From Amycolatopsis thermalba (lineage in GTDB: Bacteria; Actinomycetota; Actinomycetes; Mycobacteriales; Pseudonocardiaceae), in assembly GCF_003385215.1 (NCBI RefSeq), contig NZ_PQHW01000019.1:1-64000 (forward strand): a DNA stretch of 64,000 nucleotides, given 5' to 3'. Below are positions 31,898 to 39,825 of this stretch, piece after piece. The notes under the pieces were generated by a model. That model made no database searches and was not told the origin of the DNA. It worked only from the letters and a program-made list of their open reading frames with translations. Position 1 is the stretch's first letter. Each line of letters opens with the position of its first letter. Made by a program: the position numbers and the translations under genes.

Positions 31898-33415
31898 TCA
31901 GGCGCGCGGGTTGAAGGGGTCCTTGACGCCCTGGCCGGTGTCCACCCAGACGCTCTTCTCCTCGGTGTACTCGCGCAGCGCGTCGGCGCCGTTCTCGCGG
32001 CCGAGGCCGCTCTGCTTGTAGCCGCCGAACGGGGTGGCGTAGGAGGTCTTGCGGTAGTTGTTGATCCACACCGTGCCCGCGCGCAGGCGGCCCGCGACGC
32101 GGTGCGCGCGCTGCACGTTGCCGGTCCACACGCCCGCGGCGAGGCCGAACTGGGTGTCGTTGGCGATGCGCACGGCCTCGTCCTCGTCGGTGAACCGGAT
32201 GAGGGCGGCGATCGGGCCGAACACCTCTTCCTGCGCGATCCGCATGTCCTTGGTGACGTCGGCGAACACGGTCGGGCGGAGGAACAACCCGTCGGGAAGG
32301 CCCTCGACCCGCGCCGGGCCGCCGCCGGCCACGAGCCGGGCGCCGTCGTCCTTGGCGACGTCGATGTAGGACAGGACCTTGTCGTACTGGGCGCGGGAGG
32401 CGATGGTGCCCATCTCGCTGGCCGGGTCCTGCGGGTCGCCCACCCGGATCGCCTCGGCGCGGCGCGCCAACTCCTCGGCGACGCGGTCGTAGACGCTGTC
32501 CTGCGCCAGGATGCGCGATCCCGCCATGCAGGTCTGGCCGCTGGCGCCGAAGATCCCGGCGACCAGGCCGTTGAGCGCGCTGTCGAGGTCGGCGTCGTCG
32601 AAGACGATGTTGGGTGACTTGCCGCCCAGCTCCAGCGACACGCGCTTGAGCGTCTTGCCGGCCTGGGACGCGATGGCCTGTCCGGTGGCGGTCGAGCCGG
32701 TGAACGCGATCTTGTCCACGCCGGGATGCCCGGTCAGCGTGGTGCCCGACGGGTGCCCCAGGCCGGTGACGACGTTGAACACGCCCGGGGGCAGACCGGC
32801 CTCGGCGGCGAGCTCGGCGAAGCGGATGGCCGACACCGGGGTGACCTCGGACGGTTTGGCGATCACGGTGTTGCCCGCGGCCAGCGCCGGGCCGAGCTTC
32901 CACACCAGCAGCAGCAACGGCGAGTTCCACGGCGTGATGGCGGCGACCACGCCGAGCGGCTCGCGCACCGTGTAGTTGATCATCTGCCGCACGTGCAGCG
33001 GGTTGGTGCTGCCGGTCGGCATCTGCGCCAGGCCGGCGTAGTAGTTGAAGTACTCGGGCATCAGCTTGGCCTGGCCGGCCATCTCGCGGATCAGCTTGCC
33101 GTTCTCGTTGACCTGCAGCTGGGCGATCTCCTCGGCGTTGTCCGCGATCGCCTCGCCGAACCGGATGAGGAACTTCGCCCGGTCGGCCGCGCGCCAGGCG
33201 GGCCAGTCGCCGTCGTCGAAGGCGCGGCGCGCGCTGTCCACCGCGGCGTCGACGTCCTTGGCCGAGGCGTCGGGCACCTGGGCCCACACGCGGCCGGTCG
33301 CCGGGTTGACGACGTCGAGGTACTCGCCGTCGATCGGGGCGATCTGCTGGTTGCCGATGAACAGGCCGTAGCGGGTGACACCTTCGGCGGAGGTGTCCGG
33401 CGATGACGGGGGCAT
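31898..33415 (-). CDS. NAD(P)-dependent aldehyde dehydrogenase
   Basis: A 505-residue ALDH-superfamily enzyme that oxidises an aldehyde to the acid. The catalytic cysteine is in FGASGQTCMAGSRIL, the general base in SLELGGKSPN, and the cofactor loop in FTGSTATGQAI. ATG 33415 has AGAAAGG eight bases upstream; the frame extends to 33511 but that part spans the promoter. It is the first gene of a five-gene operon. A strong promoter with a palindromic operator is at 33451-33480. Substrate unknown. Confidence 0.94.
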   Translation of the reverse strand: MPPSSPDTSAEGVTRYGLFIGNQQIAPIDGEYLDVVNPATGRVWAQVPDASAKDVDAAVDSARRAFDDGDWPAWRAADRAKFLIRFGEAIADNAEEIAQLQVNENGKLIREMAGQAKLMPEYFNYYAGLAQMPTGSTNPLHVRQMINYTVREPLGVVAAITPWNSPLLLLVWKLGPALAAGNTVIAKPSEVTPVSAIRFAELAAEAGLPPGVFNVVTGLGHPSGTTLTGHPGVDKIAFTGSTATGQAIASQAGKTLKRVSLELGGKSPNIVFDDADLDSALNGLVAGIFGASGQTCMAGSRILAQDSVYDRVAEELARRAEAIRVGDPQDPASEMGTIASRAQYDKVLSYIDVAKDDGARLVAGGGPARVEGLPDGLFLRPTVFADVTKDMRIAQEEVFGPIAALIRFTDEDEAVRIANDTQFGLAAGVWTGNVQRAHRVAGRLRAGTVWINNYRKTSYATPFGGYKQSGLGRENGADALREYTEEKSVWVDTGQGVKDPFNPRA

Positions 33416-33450
33416 GGATGCGCCTTTCTGGTCGTCTTCGGGTGACCAGG

Positions 33451-33480
33451 ATGCTAGATGATTGTCCCACAATCGGTCAA
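33451..33480 (-). promoter_or_regulatory. Catabolic operon promoter with GntR-type operator in its spacer
   Basis: Read on the minus strand: -35 TTGACC (33480-33475), an 18-base spacer, and -10 TAGCAT (33456-33451). The palindrome GATTGT-CCC-ACAATC (33460-33474, perfect 6+3+6) sits between the two boxes. It fits the GT...AC pattern of GntR-family sites. A bound GntR/FCD dimer would block RNA polymerase, so repression relieved by substrate is expected. Confidence 0.75.
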
Positions 33481-33527
33481 ATACAAGTCTATGACCTGCT
33501 TCTTTGGTCACAGTAGATCGGAAGAGT

Positions 33528-33556
33528 TTGACCTACAATCGGGCAATCGTTAGGCT
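33528..33556 (+). promoter_or_regulatory. Leaderless promoter of the GntR gene
   Basis: -35 TTGACC (33528-33533), a 17-base spacer and -10 TAGGCT (33551-33556). Initiation about 7 bases on falls at GTG 33564, giving a leaderless mRNA. The spacer contains ACAATC (33535-33540), one half-site of the operator in the divergent promoter. This supports autoregulation. Confidence 0.7.
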
Positions 33557-33563
33557 GGCGGGC

Positions 33564-34205
33564 GTGAAGGTGGTCCATGCCGCGGCGCCGGTCCGCACCC
33601 AGGCGGTCGAGGCCATCCGCGCCGACATCGTCAGTGGTGTGCTCAAACCCGGGCAGCGGCTGGTCGAACGCGAGCTGTGCGAACGGCTCGACGTCTCGCG
33701 CAACACCATCCGCGAGGCCTGCCGCCAGCTGGAGGCCGAGGGGTTCCTGGTCATCCCGCCGCACAAGGGCCCGACCGTCGCGCAGCTGAGCGACGACGAG
33801 GCCAGGGCGATCTACGAGGTGCGTGAGGCGCTCGAGTGCTTCGCCGTGCGGCTGTTCGTGGAACGGGCCGACGACGACGTGATGACCCGCCTGCGTGAGG
33901 CGTTCGCGAAGGTCAAGGCGGCGCACGAGTCCGGCCGGGTGACCCGCATGCTCAGCACGAAGAACAAGTTCTACGACGTGCTGTACTCGGGCGCGGGCAA
34001 TGACGTGCTGCACGCCCAGGCGCGGCTGCTGCACGGCCGCCTGGCGCAGCTGCGTGCGCGGTCCCTGGCCCACCAGGGGCGTCCGCGGTCCAGCATCGCC
34101 GAGATCGAAGAGGTCGTGGAGCGCATCGCGGCGCGGGACGCCGATGGGGCGAGCGCCCTGTGGCGTGACCACATCCGCAACGCGGCGGCGACGGCGTTGT
34201 CCTAG
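33564..34205 (+). CDS. GntR family regulator, FCD (FadR) subgroup
   Basis: A 213-residue regulator. Residues ~8-75 are the winged helix (AIRADIVSGVLKPGQRLVER and LDVSRNTIREACRQLEAEGF), and residues ~85-205 the all-helical FCD ligand domain (EARAIYEVREALECFAVRLF, conserved His near the C-terminus). GTG 33564 is chosen over 33504 because the -35 and -10 boxes lie between them. It is divergent from the ALDH operon and almost certainly its repressor, with a small organic acid as likely inducer. Confidence 0.92.
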   Translation: MKVVHAAAPVRTQAVEAIRADIVSGVLKPGQRLVERELCERLDVSRNTIREACRQLEAEGFLVIPPHKGPTVAQLSDDEARAIYEVREALECFAVRLFVERADDDVMTRLREAFAKVKAAHESGRVTRMLSTKNKFYDVLYSGAGNDVLHAQARLLHGRLAQLRARSLAHQGRPRSSIAEIEEVVERIAARDADGASALWRDHIRNAAATALS

Positions 34206-34224
34206 CCGGCGCCGAGCCGGCGGA

Positions 34225-34710
34225 TCAGCCGCCCGGCCGGGGCCGCCGCCAGGCGGGGTTGAGCCGGACGCCCAGTTGGTCCAGCTCGACCGGGTGCCCC
34301 TCGTCGGTGCGCAGGCCGACCCGGGCCGGGGCCCCGGTGTCGTGGTCGACGTAGAGCAGCGGGGGCCCGCCGTCCTGGAGGTACTTGTCCGCCCACTGCA
34401 TCAGGCCGAGCACGACCGGGAGCAGGTCGCGGCCCATGTCGGTGAGCACGTATTCGTCGCGTGTGCGGCCGCCAACGTCCCGGTAGGGCTGCTTGTCGAG
34501 CAGGCCGGCCCCGGTGAGGTGCCGCAGCTGCCGGGCCCGGGCCGTCTCGGTGATCCCGACCCGGGAGGCGAAGGCACTGAACCGGGTGGTGCCGTAGAAC
34601 GCCTCGCGCAGGATCAGCAGCGCCGACTTCGTGCCGACGATCTCCAGGGCCTTGACCAGCGAGCAGTGGTCGGTCTTCCACGAACTGAGATCCGCGAGCG
34701 GACCTTCCAT
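34225..34710 (-). CDS. HxlR family transcriptional regulator
   Basis: A 161-residue winged-helix regulator of the HxlR family, start ATG 34710. The core is DHCSLVKALEIVGTKSALLI LREAF, then FSAFASRVGITETARARQL and the wing RDEYVLTDMGRDLLPV. A C-terminal extension (DHDTGAPARVGLRTDEG) is typical of the longer HxlR subgroup. It is divergent from a DHA2 exporter gene that has decayed, so it may have lost its main target. The same regulator-exporter arrangement is intact at 6704-8747. Confidence 0.9.
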   Translation of the reverse strand: MEGPLADLSSWKTDHCSLVKALEIVGTKSALLILREAFYGTTRFSAFASRVGITETARARQLRHLTGAGLLDKQPYRDVGGRTRDEYVLTDMGRDLLPVVLGLMQWADKYLQDGGPPLLYVDHDTGAPARVGLRTDEGHPVELDQLGVRLNPAWRRPRPGG

Positions 34711-34742
34711 CACGGCGGGCTCGCTCGGCCGCGTTCACGGCC

Positions 34743-35937
34743 ATGCTCGACGTCTTCGTGGTCAACGTGGCCTTCACCGACATCGGCGCGAGCTTCGACG
34801 GCTCGTCGCCGGCGGACCTGAGCTGGGTGCTCAACGGCTACACGATCGTCTACGCGGCGCTGCTGATCCCGGCCGGGCGGCTGGCGGACCGGCACGGCCG
34901 CAAGGCGGGTTTCCTCGTCGGGCTCACCGTCTTCACCCTCGCCAGCGTGGGCTGCGCCCGGGCTCTGGTGGCTGGTCGCGTTCCGGGTGCTGCAGGCCCC
35001 CGGGGCCACGGTGCTGACGCCGACCAGCCTCGGGCTCCTGCTCACCGCCCTGCCCGCCGAGCGGCGTGCGGGCGCGGTGAAGATCTGGGCGACCACCAGC
35101 TCGTTCGCCGCCGCGCTCGGCCCGGTCGCCGGCGGGGCGCTGGTCGAGCTGTCCTGGCACTGGGTGTTCCTGATCAACCTGCCGGTCGGTGTGGTGGCCT
35201 TCGCCGGGGCGCTGCGGCTGGTGCCCGAGTCCCGCGACGACTCGATCACCCGGCTGCCCGACCCGCTCGGCGCCGTCGTGCTCGCGGTGGCGCTCGGGCT
35301 GGTGAAGGGCGACGAGTGGGGCTGGGCCGGGGCGGCGACGCTGGCCGCGTTCGGCGCCGGGGTGCTCGGCATCGCGTTCCTGGTCGCGCGCGTGCTGCGG
35401 CATCCGGCACCGGTCGTGGATCCGGCCCTGTTCCGGGTGCCGGCCTTCGCCTGGGCGAACGTCACGGTGCTGGTGTTCTGCACGGCGTTCGGGGCGCTGT
35501 TCCCCAGCGTCGTGCTGTGGCTGGAGAACGTCGCCGGGTACAGCGCCATCGCCACCGGTGTCGCGATCCTGCCGGGGCCGCTGATGCTCCCGATCTTCGC
35601 CGTCGTCGGCCAGCGGCTGGTCCGGTACCTGTCGGTGGGCCGGCTCGTGGCCGTGGGCAACCTGGTGTTCTGCGTGGGCGCGGTGATGCTGGCGTGCAAC
35701 GCCTCGGCGCAGGCGCGGTTCGGGACGGACATCCTGCCCGGCTGGATCGTGACCGGCATCGGCATCGGGCTCGCGCTGCCCAGCATGCTCGCCGCCGCGA
35801 CCGCGGGCCTCCCACCCGCCCGGGCGGCGACCGGCAGCGCCGTGGTCAACACCGGCCGCCAGCTCGGGTACGTGCTCGGGGTGGCCGTCCTGGTCGCCGA
35901 GCTCGGTCTCACGCCCCGCGCATCCGCCGGGAAGTGA
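34743..35937 (+). pseudogene. DHA2-family MFS exporter, truncated and frameshifted
   Basis: The frame starting at ATG 34743 begins inside helix 1 (MLDVFVVNVAFTDIG) and lacks the usual N-terminal ~20 residues. It reads well through RLADRHGRKAGFLVGLTVFT, then breaks near 34965. The second part continues in the +1 frame as LVAFRVLQAPGATVLTPTSL and through six or more helices. It ends early at GLTPRASAGK, short of the normal 14-helix length. A single indel could be a sequencing error, but loss of both ends argues for a real pseudogene. Confidence 0.85.
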
Positions 35938-36011
35938 GGGGCCGGCTGCGCATCCTCGTCGGACCCCGCGGGTACCGTCCACGCAGGAGCACGACGCGTG
36001 GAGGAGCCACG

Positions 36012-36242
36012 GTGAAGGCGAAGGACCAGCTCAGCCTGTTCGAGGCGCTCCCGTGGTTCGTGCCGGACGTGCCGGCCCCGTTCGCCGACGAGCGGCGGGC
36101 CCACCTGTTCGCCGACGAGCAGCCCTACCTCGGCTACCGGATCGCGCGGTGCGGGGAGCGGCGGCGCATCTGGACGGCGATCGAGCACGTGCCCGGAGGC
36201 GAGCGGGTGCCGCGCTGCGCGGAGTGCCTCGCCGTGTCCTGA
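36012..36242 (+). CDS. Small conserved-type hypothetical protein
   Basis: A 76-residue protein. GTG 36012 has GAGGAG five bases upstream. It reads VKAKDQLSLFEALPWFVPDV at the start, then DEQPYLGYRIARCGERRRIW and ends with RVPRCAECLA. One cysteine plus a CAEC pair near the end could bind metal. The spacing and codon use look like a real gene, but I do not recognise the family. It lies 32 bases upstream of the TRIC channel gene. Confidence 0.65.
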   Translation: MKAKDQLSLFEALPWFVPDVPAPFADERRAHLFADEQPYLGYRIARCGERRRIWTAIEHVPGGERVPRCAECLAVS

Positions 36243-36274
36243 TCGTCCGTCCACTGCGGACTAGGGTGCCCGGT

Positions 36275-36991
36275 ATGGCGGGTGGAACGGCGGTCGAGGC
36301 GATCAACCACGTCACGCGTTACCTCGATCTGGCCGGCGTGTTCGCCTGCGCGATCCTCGGCGGCGCGATCGCGCGGAGCGAGCGGCTGGACCTGTTCGGG
36401 TTCCTGGTGGTGGGCAGCGTGTCCGGGCTCGGCGGCGGGGTCATCCGGGACACGCTGCTGCAGCACGGCACGCCGGTCGCGCTGACCGACTACGCCTACC
36501 TGCCGACCGCGCTGGCCGGTGCGCTGCTGTCGTTCGTGATCTCGATCAGCGAGAGCGCGTGGGACAAGCTGTTCACGGCCCTGGACGCGGCGGTGATCGG
36601 GTTCTGGGCGGTCACCGGGGCGCAGAAGACGCTGGCCGCCGGGCTGGGCTGGCTGCCGGCGATCCTGCTGGGCACGGCCACCGCGGTCGGGGGCGGCGCG
36701 CTGCGGGACATCATGCTGCGGCGCGTGCCCGCGGTGTTCGGCGGCAACGCGCTCTACGGCACGGTCGCCGCGGCCGTCGCGGCCACGATGGTCATCTGCC
36801 ACTACCTGGGCGCCCCGCTGGTGGGTGTCGTGGCCGGGGTGGTCGGGGCGTTGTCGTTCCGGCTGGCGGCGGTGAAGTTCGGGTGGAACCTGCCCAACGG
36901 GCTGGAGTGGCAGCCGCACTCCCGCCTGGCGAGCAAGTGGCGCAGCCGCCGGGTGCGGCGCAACCCGCCGGAGGGTCAGGAGGGCCGGTAG
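36275..36991 (+). CDS. TRIC-family trimeric intracellular cation channel protein (UPF0126)
   Basis: A 238-residue membrane protein of the bacterial TRIC family, which forms homotrimeric monovalent cation channels. It has the internal duplication of three helices plus one: VSGLGGGVIRDTLLQ in the first repeat and TAVGGGALRDIMLRR in the second, the GGGxxRD signature of the family. The basic C-terminus (SKWRSRRVRR) is cytoplasmic. Start ATG 36275. It converges with the HTH-cupin gene, overlapping its end by 16 bases. Confidence 0.92.
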   Translation: MAGGTAVEAINHVTRYLDLAGVFACAILGGAIARSERLDLFGFLVVGSVSGLGGGVIRDTLLQHGTPVALTDYAYLPTALAGALLSFVISISESAWDKLFTALDAAVIGFWAVTGAQKTLAAGLGWLPAILLGTATAVGGGALRDIMLRRVPAVFGGNALYGTVAAAVAATMVICHYLGAPLVGVVAGVVGALSFRLAAVKFGWNLPNGLEWQPHSRLASKWRSRRVRRNPPEGQEGR

Positions 36992-37560
36992 CGGGCCCGG
37001 ATGTGGAAGCGTTCGCCCTGCGGGCCGAGGATGCTCAGGAACTCGACCGGGCCGGTGTCGGCGTTGCCGAACCAGTGCGGCAGGTGGGTGTCGAACTCGG
37101 CGACCTCGCCGGCGGACAGGACGAGGTCCTGGTCGCCGAGGACGAGCCGGAGCCGTCCGTCGAGGACGTAGAGCCAGTGGTAGCCCTCGTGCGAGCGCGG
37201 ATCGGGGTCGAGCCCGGACGGCCCGGCCGGGAGGATCTGTTTGAAGGCCTGCAGCCCGCCGGGTTTGCGGGTGAGCGGGATGACGGTCATGCCGTGGTGG
37301 GTCCGGGGCCGCGGGTAGACGCGCGGGTCGCCGGTGGCGGGCGCGCCGACGAGGTCGTCGAGCGGCACCTGGTGGGCCTTGGCCAGCGGCAGCAGCAGTT
37401 TCAGGCTCGGGGCGCGCTGCCCGGATTCCAGGCGGGACAGGGTGCTGACCGGGATGCCGGTGGCCTCCGACAGGGCGGTCAGGGTGGTGCCGCGGCGCCG
37501 GCGCAGCTCACGCAGCCGCGGGCCGACGGCGCCGAGCACGGCGTCGAACTCCTCGCTCAT
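36976..37560 (-). CDS. HTH-cupin (XRE plus cupin_2) transcriptional regulator
   Basis: A 194-residue regulator. Residues 8-65 are an XRE helix-turn-helix (LRELRRRRGTTLTALSEATG, IPVSTLSRLESGQ). Residues ~115-190 are a cupin barrel (SHEGYHWLYVLDGRLRLVLG, LPHWFGN) that binds the effector. Start ATG 37560 (37596 is an unneeded extension). It is divergent from the methyltransferase gene at 37640 across 79 bp containing repeated CTTTG/CAAAG half-sites, so it probably controls both. Confidence 0.92.
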   Translation of the reverse strand: MSEEFDAVLGAVGPRLRELRRRRGTTLTALSEATGIPVSTLSRLESGQRAPSLKLLLPLAKAHQVPLDDLVGAPATGDPRVYPRPRTHHGMTVIPLTRKPGGLQAFKQILPAGPSGLDPDPRSHEGYHWLYVLDGRLRLVLGDQDLVLSAGEVAEFDTHLPHWFGNADTGPVEFLSILGPQGERFHIRARYRPS

Positions 37561-37579
37561 CTCTCCACTGTGCCCGCGG

Positions 37580-37605
37580 CTTTGCCGATTCCGCAAAGAA
37601 CTTTG
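37580..37605. promoter_or_regulatory. Likely operator of the HTH-cupin regulator
   Basis: CTTTGC-7-GCAAAG (37580-37598) is a perfect inverted repeat. Its right arm also pairs with the next CTTTG (CAAAG-AA-CTTTG, 37594-37605). Three half-sites in 26 bases between the divergent regulator and methyltransferase genes fit cooperative autoregulation. Confidence 0.6.
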
Positions 37606-37639
37606 TCAGCCGGCGGGCGTGCGGGGCACCGTGGTGGTC

Positions 37640-38209
37640 ATGGACTGGGACGAGATGTACCGCAGCCGCGAGCGGGTGTTCAGCGGCGAACCCAACGAGG
37701 TGCTGGTCGCCGAAGCCGCCGGACTGGCGCCGGGGCAGGCGCTGGACGCGGGCTGCGGGGAAGGGGCCGACGCGTTGTGGCTGGCGCGGCGGGGCTGGCA
37801 CGTCACCGCGGTCGACGCCTCCCGCGTCGCGCTGGAACGGGCGGCCGCGGCGGACGACACCGGGCGCGTGGCGTGGATGCACGCCGACCTGACGGCCATG
37901 GCGCCACCCGCGGGCTGCTTCGACCTGGTGTCGGCGCACTACGTCCCGCTGCCCAAGGCCGACCCCGGCGTGCTGCGCGGACTGCTCGCCGCGGTCGCGC
38001 CCGGGGGCACGTTGCTGGTGACCAGTCACGATCCCGCCGAGCTGACCGCGCGCGAGGGGTTCGACCCGGCCGACTACTACCACCCGGCCGACATCGCCGC
38101 GCTGCTCGCCGCGGAGTGGACCGTGCTGGTCGACGAGATCCGGCCGCGCGCCACACCCGGCCGGTACACGCGGGACACCGTCCTGCGGGCGCGGCGGGCT
38201 ACAGGCTGA
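37640..38209 (+). CDS. Class I SAM-dependent methyltransferase
   Basis: A 189-residue methyltransferase, close in size to TehB/thiopurine-type enzymes. Motif I is ALDAGCGEGADALWLARRGW, motif II the acidic VTAVDASRVAL, and post motifs are FDLVSAHYVPLPK and APGGTLLVTSHD. Start ATG 37640. It is divergent from the HTH-cupin regulator. Electrophile- or metalloid-detoxifying methylation is plausible from similarity to TehB, but no substrate is shown. The 3' end overlaps the DHDPS-like gene by 11 bases. Confidence 0.9.
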   Translation: MDWDEMYRSRERVFSGEPNEVLVAEAAGLAPGQALDAGCGEGADALWLARRGWHVTAVDASRVALERAAAADDTGRVAWMHADLTAMAPPAGCFDLVSAHYVPLPKADPGVLRGLLAAVAPGGTLLVTSHDPAELTAREGFDPADYYHPADIAALLAAEWTVLVDEIRPRATPGRYTRDTVLRARRATG

Positions 38210-39050
38210 GCGCCGCCAGCGTGGCGATGACCTCCTCCCGCGCCGGGCCGTCGAGTTCGCGCAGCGGGCGGGGCAGGACGCGATCGCCGGTCAGGCCGAG
38301 GTGGGTGGCCGCGGCGGCGAGGACGCGGATGCCGCCGTGGCGGGCGAACAGGTCCCACAGCGGTCGCAGGCGCTCCGACTCGGCGGGATCGCGCATGATC
38401 GCCTGGGCGGCGTCCGGGAACGTGCCGGCGAGGGCCGAGTACCAGGCGTCGCAGCCGGCGGCGAGTCCGGCGGCGGCGAACGGGTCGCCGCTGATCCCGA
38501 TCGTGACGGTGTCCGGGATGCGGGCGCGCAGGGCGTCCACCCGGGCCTTGGCGCCGGCGGGCACGCCGGGGATCTTGATGGAGCCCACGCCGGGCAGTCC
38601 GGCGATGCGGCCGTGCAGCTCGTCGCTGAACTGGAAGTGCGTGGTGCGCGGGTTGTCGTAGACGCACAGCGGGACCGACAGTTCGCGGGTGACGTCTTCG
38701 TAGAGGCCGAACACCTCGTCGTCGGTGAGGGGCTGGTAGCTGACCGGGGCGAGCAGCACCGCGGCCGCGCCGGCGTTCTGGGCGTCCTCGGCCAGCGCGA
38801 GGACCTCGCTCGTGGTCAGCGCGCCGATGCCGACCATCACCGGGGTGCCCGCCGCCGCGCCGACGGCGATCTTGGCCGCCTCGGCGCGCTGGTCGCGGGT
38901 CAGGTAGGCGTAGGAGCCGGTGGAGCCGAGCGCGCCGATCGAGTCGACCCCGGCCGCGGCGAGGCGCTCGACCAGCCGGGCGTAGGCGGCGGTGTCGAGG
39001 CCGGTGCCGGTGATCGGGGTGAGCGGGAAGGCGGACAGGCCGGTGAACAT
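38199..39050 (-). CDS. Dihydrodipicolinate synthase family aldolase
   Basis: A 283-residue TIM-barrel aldolase/lyase of the DapA/NanA family. The family Tyr is in CVYDNPRTT, the Schiff-base lysine in GVGSIKIPGVP, and GALGSTGSYAYL matches the substrate carboxylate loop (GxTGE in DapA, altered here to GSTGS). That change suggests it is not lysine-pathway DapA but a catabolic 2-oxo-acid aldolase. Start ATG 39050. The methyltransferase gene upstream on the same strand is 11 bases away, so they may be co-transcribed. Confidence 0.9.
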   Translation of the reverse strand: MFTGLSAFPLTPITGTGLDTAAYARLVERLAAAGVDSIGALGSTGSYAYLTRDQRAEAAKIAVGAAAGTPVMVGIGALTTSEVLALAEDAQNAGAAAVLLAPVSYQPLTDDEVFGLYEDVTRELSVPLCVYDNPRTTHFQFSDELHGRIAGLPGVGSIKIPGVPAGAKARVDALRARIPDTVTIGISGDPFAAAGLAAGCDAWYSALAGTFPDAAQAIMRDPAESERLRPLWDLFARHGGIRVLAAAATHLGLTGDRVLPRPLRELDGPAREEVIATLAALSL

Positions 39051-39061
39051 GGAGGTTCCTC

Positions 39062-39772
39062 TCAGGGGCGGGTGGCGGTGAAGATCGCGTGGCCGGCGTG
39101 CAGCCAGACCACGTCGGCGTCGGCGAACCCGGCGTCGGCGAGCCAGGTCAGGTGCTCGGCGACCGAGGAGGGCGTGTCGAGCGGGTCGGGGCCGGGCAGG
39201 CGGTAGTAGTTCCACTCCGCGCGCTCGAACGCCCGGGCGGCTTCGTCGCCGCCCGCGTCGCGCACGGCGCGGTCCCAGTGCTCGGCGGCCACCGCGCGGG
39301 CCCGGGCGCCCGCGGGTTCGACCAGGTCGGCCATGACGAACACCCCGCCGGGCACGAGCATGCCGTGCAGGTCGCGGTAGAGCTCGCGCGTGCCGGCGCC
39401 GTCGAGGTGGTGCACGGCGAGCGAGGTCATCACGCCACCGAACGCGCCGCGCCGCCAGTCCCGGTCGTGGATGTCCGCCCGCACCCGTTCCCACCGGCCC
39501 GCGAACGGCGCGAGGCGGGCAGCCGCCTTGTCCAGCATCTCGGGTGAGCCGTCGAGCAGGGTGACGCGGGCCCGGGTGTCGCGGCGCAAGTACTCCGCGG
39601 AGAGCAGGCCCTCACCGCAGCACAGGTCGAGCACGCGCGGTTCCGGGATGCCGGCGAGGAGGTCGCAGACGACCGCGATCTGCTCGCGCCGGTGCGGCAC
39701 GAACGCGTCGCCGTGGGTGGTGAAGAGCTCGGTGTCGCTCGGCTGCCAGGCGGCGGGCTGCTCGGCGGGCAT
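39062..39772 (-). CDS. Class I SAM-dependent methyltransferase
   Basis: A 236-residue methyltransferase with motif I VLDLCCGEGLLSAEYLRR, an acidic motif II (VTLLDGSPEMLDKA), and post I VMTSLAVHHLDG. The C-terminal part (NYYRLPGPDPLDTPSSVAEH, WLADAGFADADVVWLHAGHA) resembles ubiquinone/small-molecule O-methyltransferase-like proteins. Start ATG 39772. It is upstream of the DHDPS-like gene on the same strand. No substrate can be deduced. Confidence 0.9.
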   Translation of the reverse strand: MPAEQPAAWQPSDTELFTTHGDAFVPHRREQIAVVCDLLAGIPEPRVLDLCCGEGLLSAEYLRRDTRARVTLLDGSPEMLDKAAARLAPFAGRWERVRADIHDRDWRRGAFGGVMTSLAVHHLDGAGTRELYRDLHGMLVPGGVFVMADLVEPAGARARAVAAEHWDRAVRDAGGDEAARAFERAEWNYYRLPGPDPLDTPSSVAEHLTWLADAGFADADVVWLHAGHAIFTATRP

Positions 39773-39825
39773 GGTCCTCACCCTAGCCAGCCCGGGCGAA
39801 TCCTTTTCCGGCATCGGGCGGGTCC

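Noticed and set aside
33515-33526. A 12-base exact match to the start of the TruSeq adapter (AGATCGGAAGAG) inside the divergent GntR/ALDH promoter region.
   Set aside because: The 13th base differs, the flanking promoter elements on both sides read naturally, and a chance 12-mer in 64 kb on two strands is possible. Worth a glance in the reads, but no chimera is indicated.
33504-33563. Longer start (GTG 33504) for the GntR regulator.
   Set aside because: The added 20 residues would span the -35 and -10 boxes; the promoter geometry supports the start at GTG 33564.
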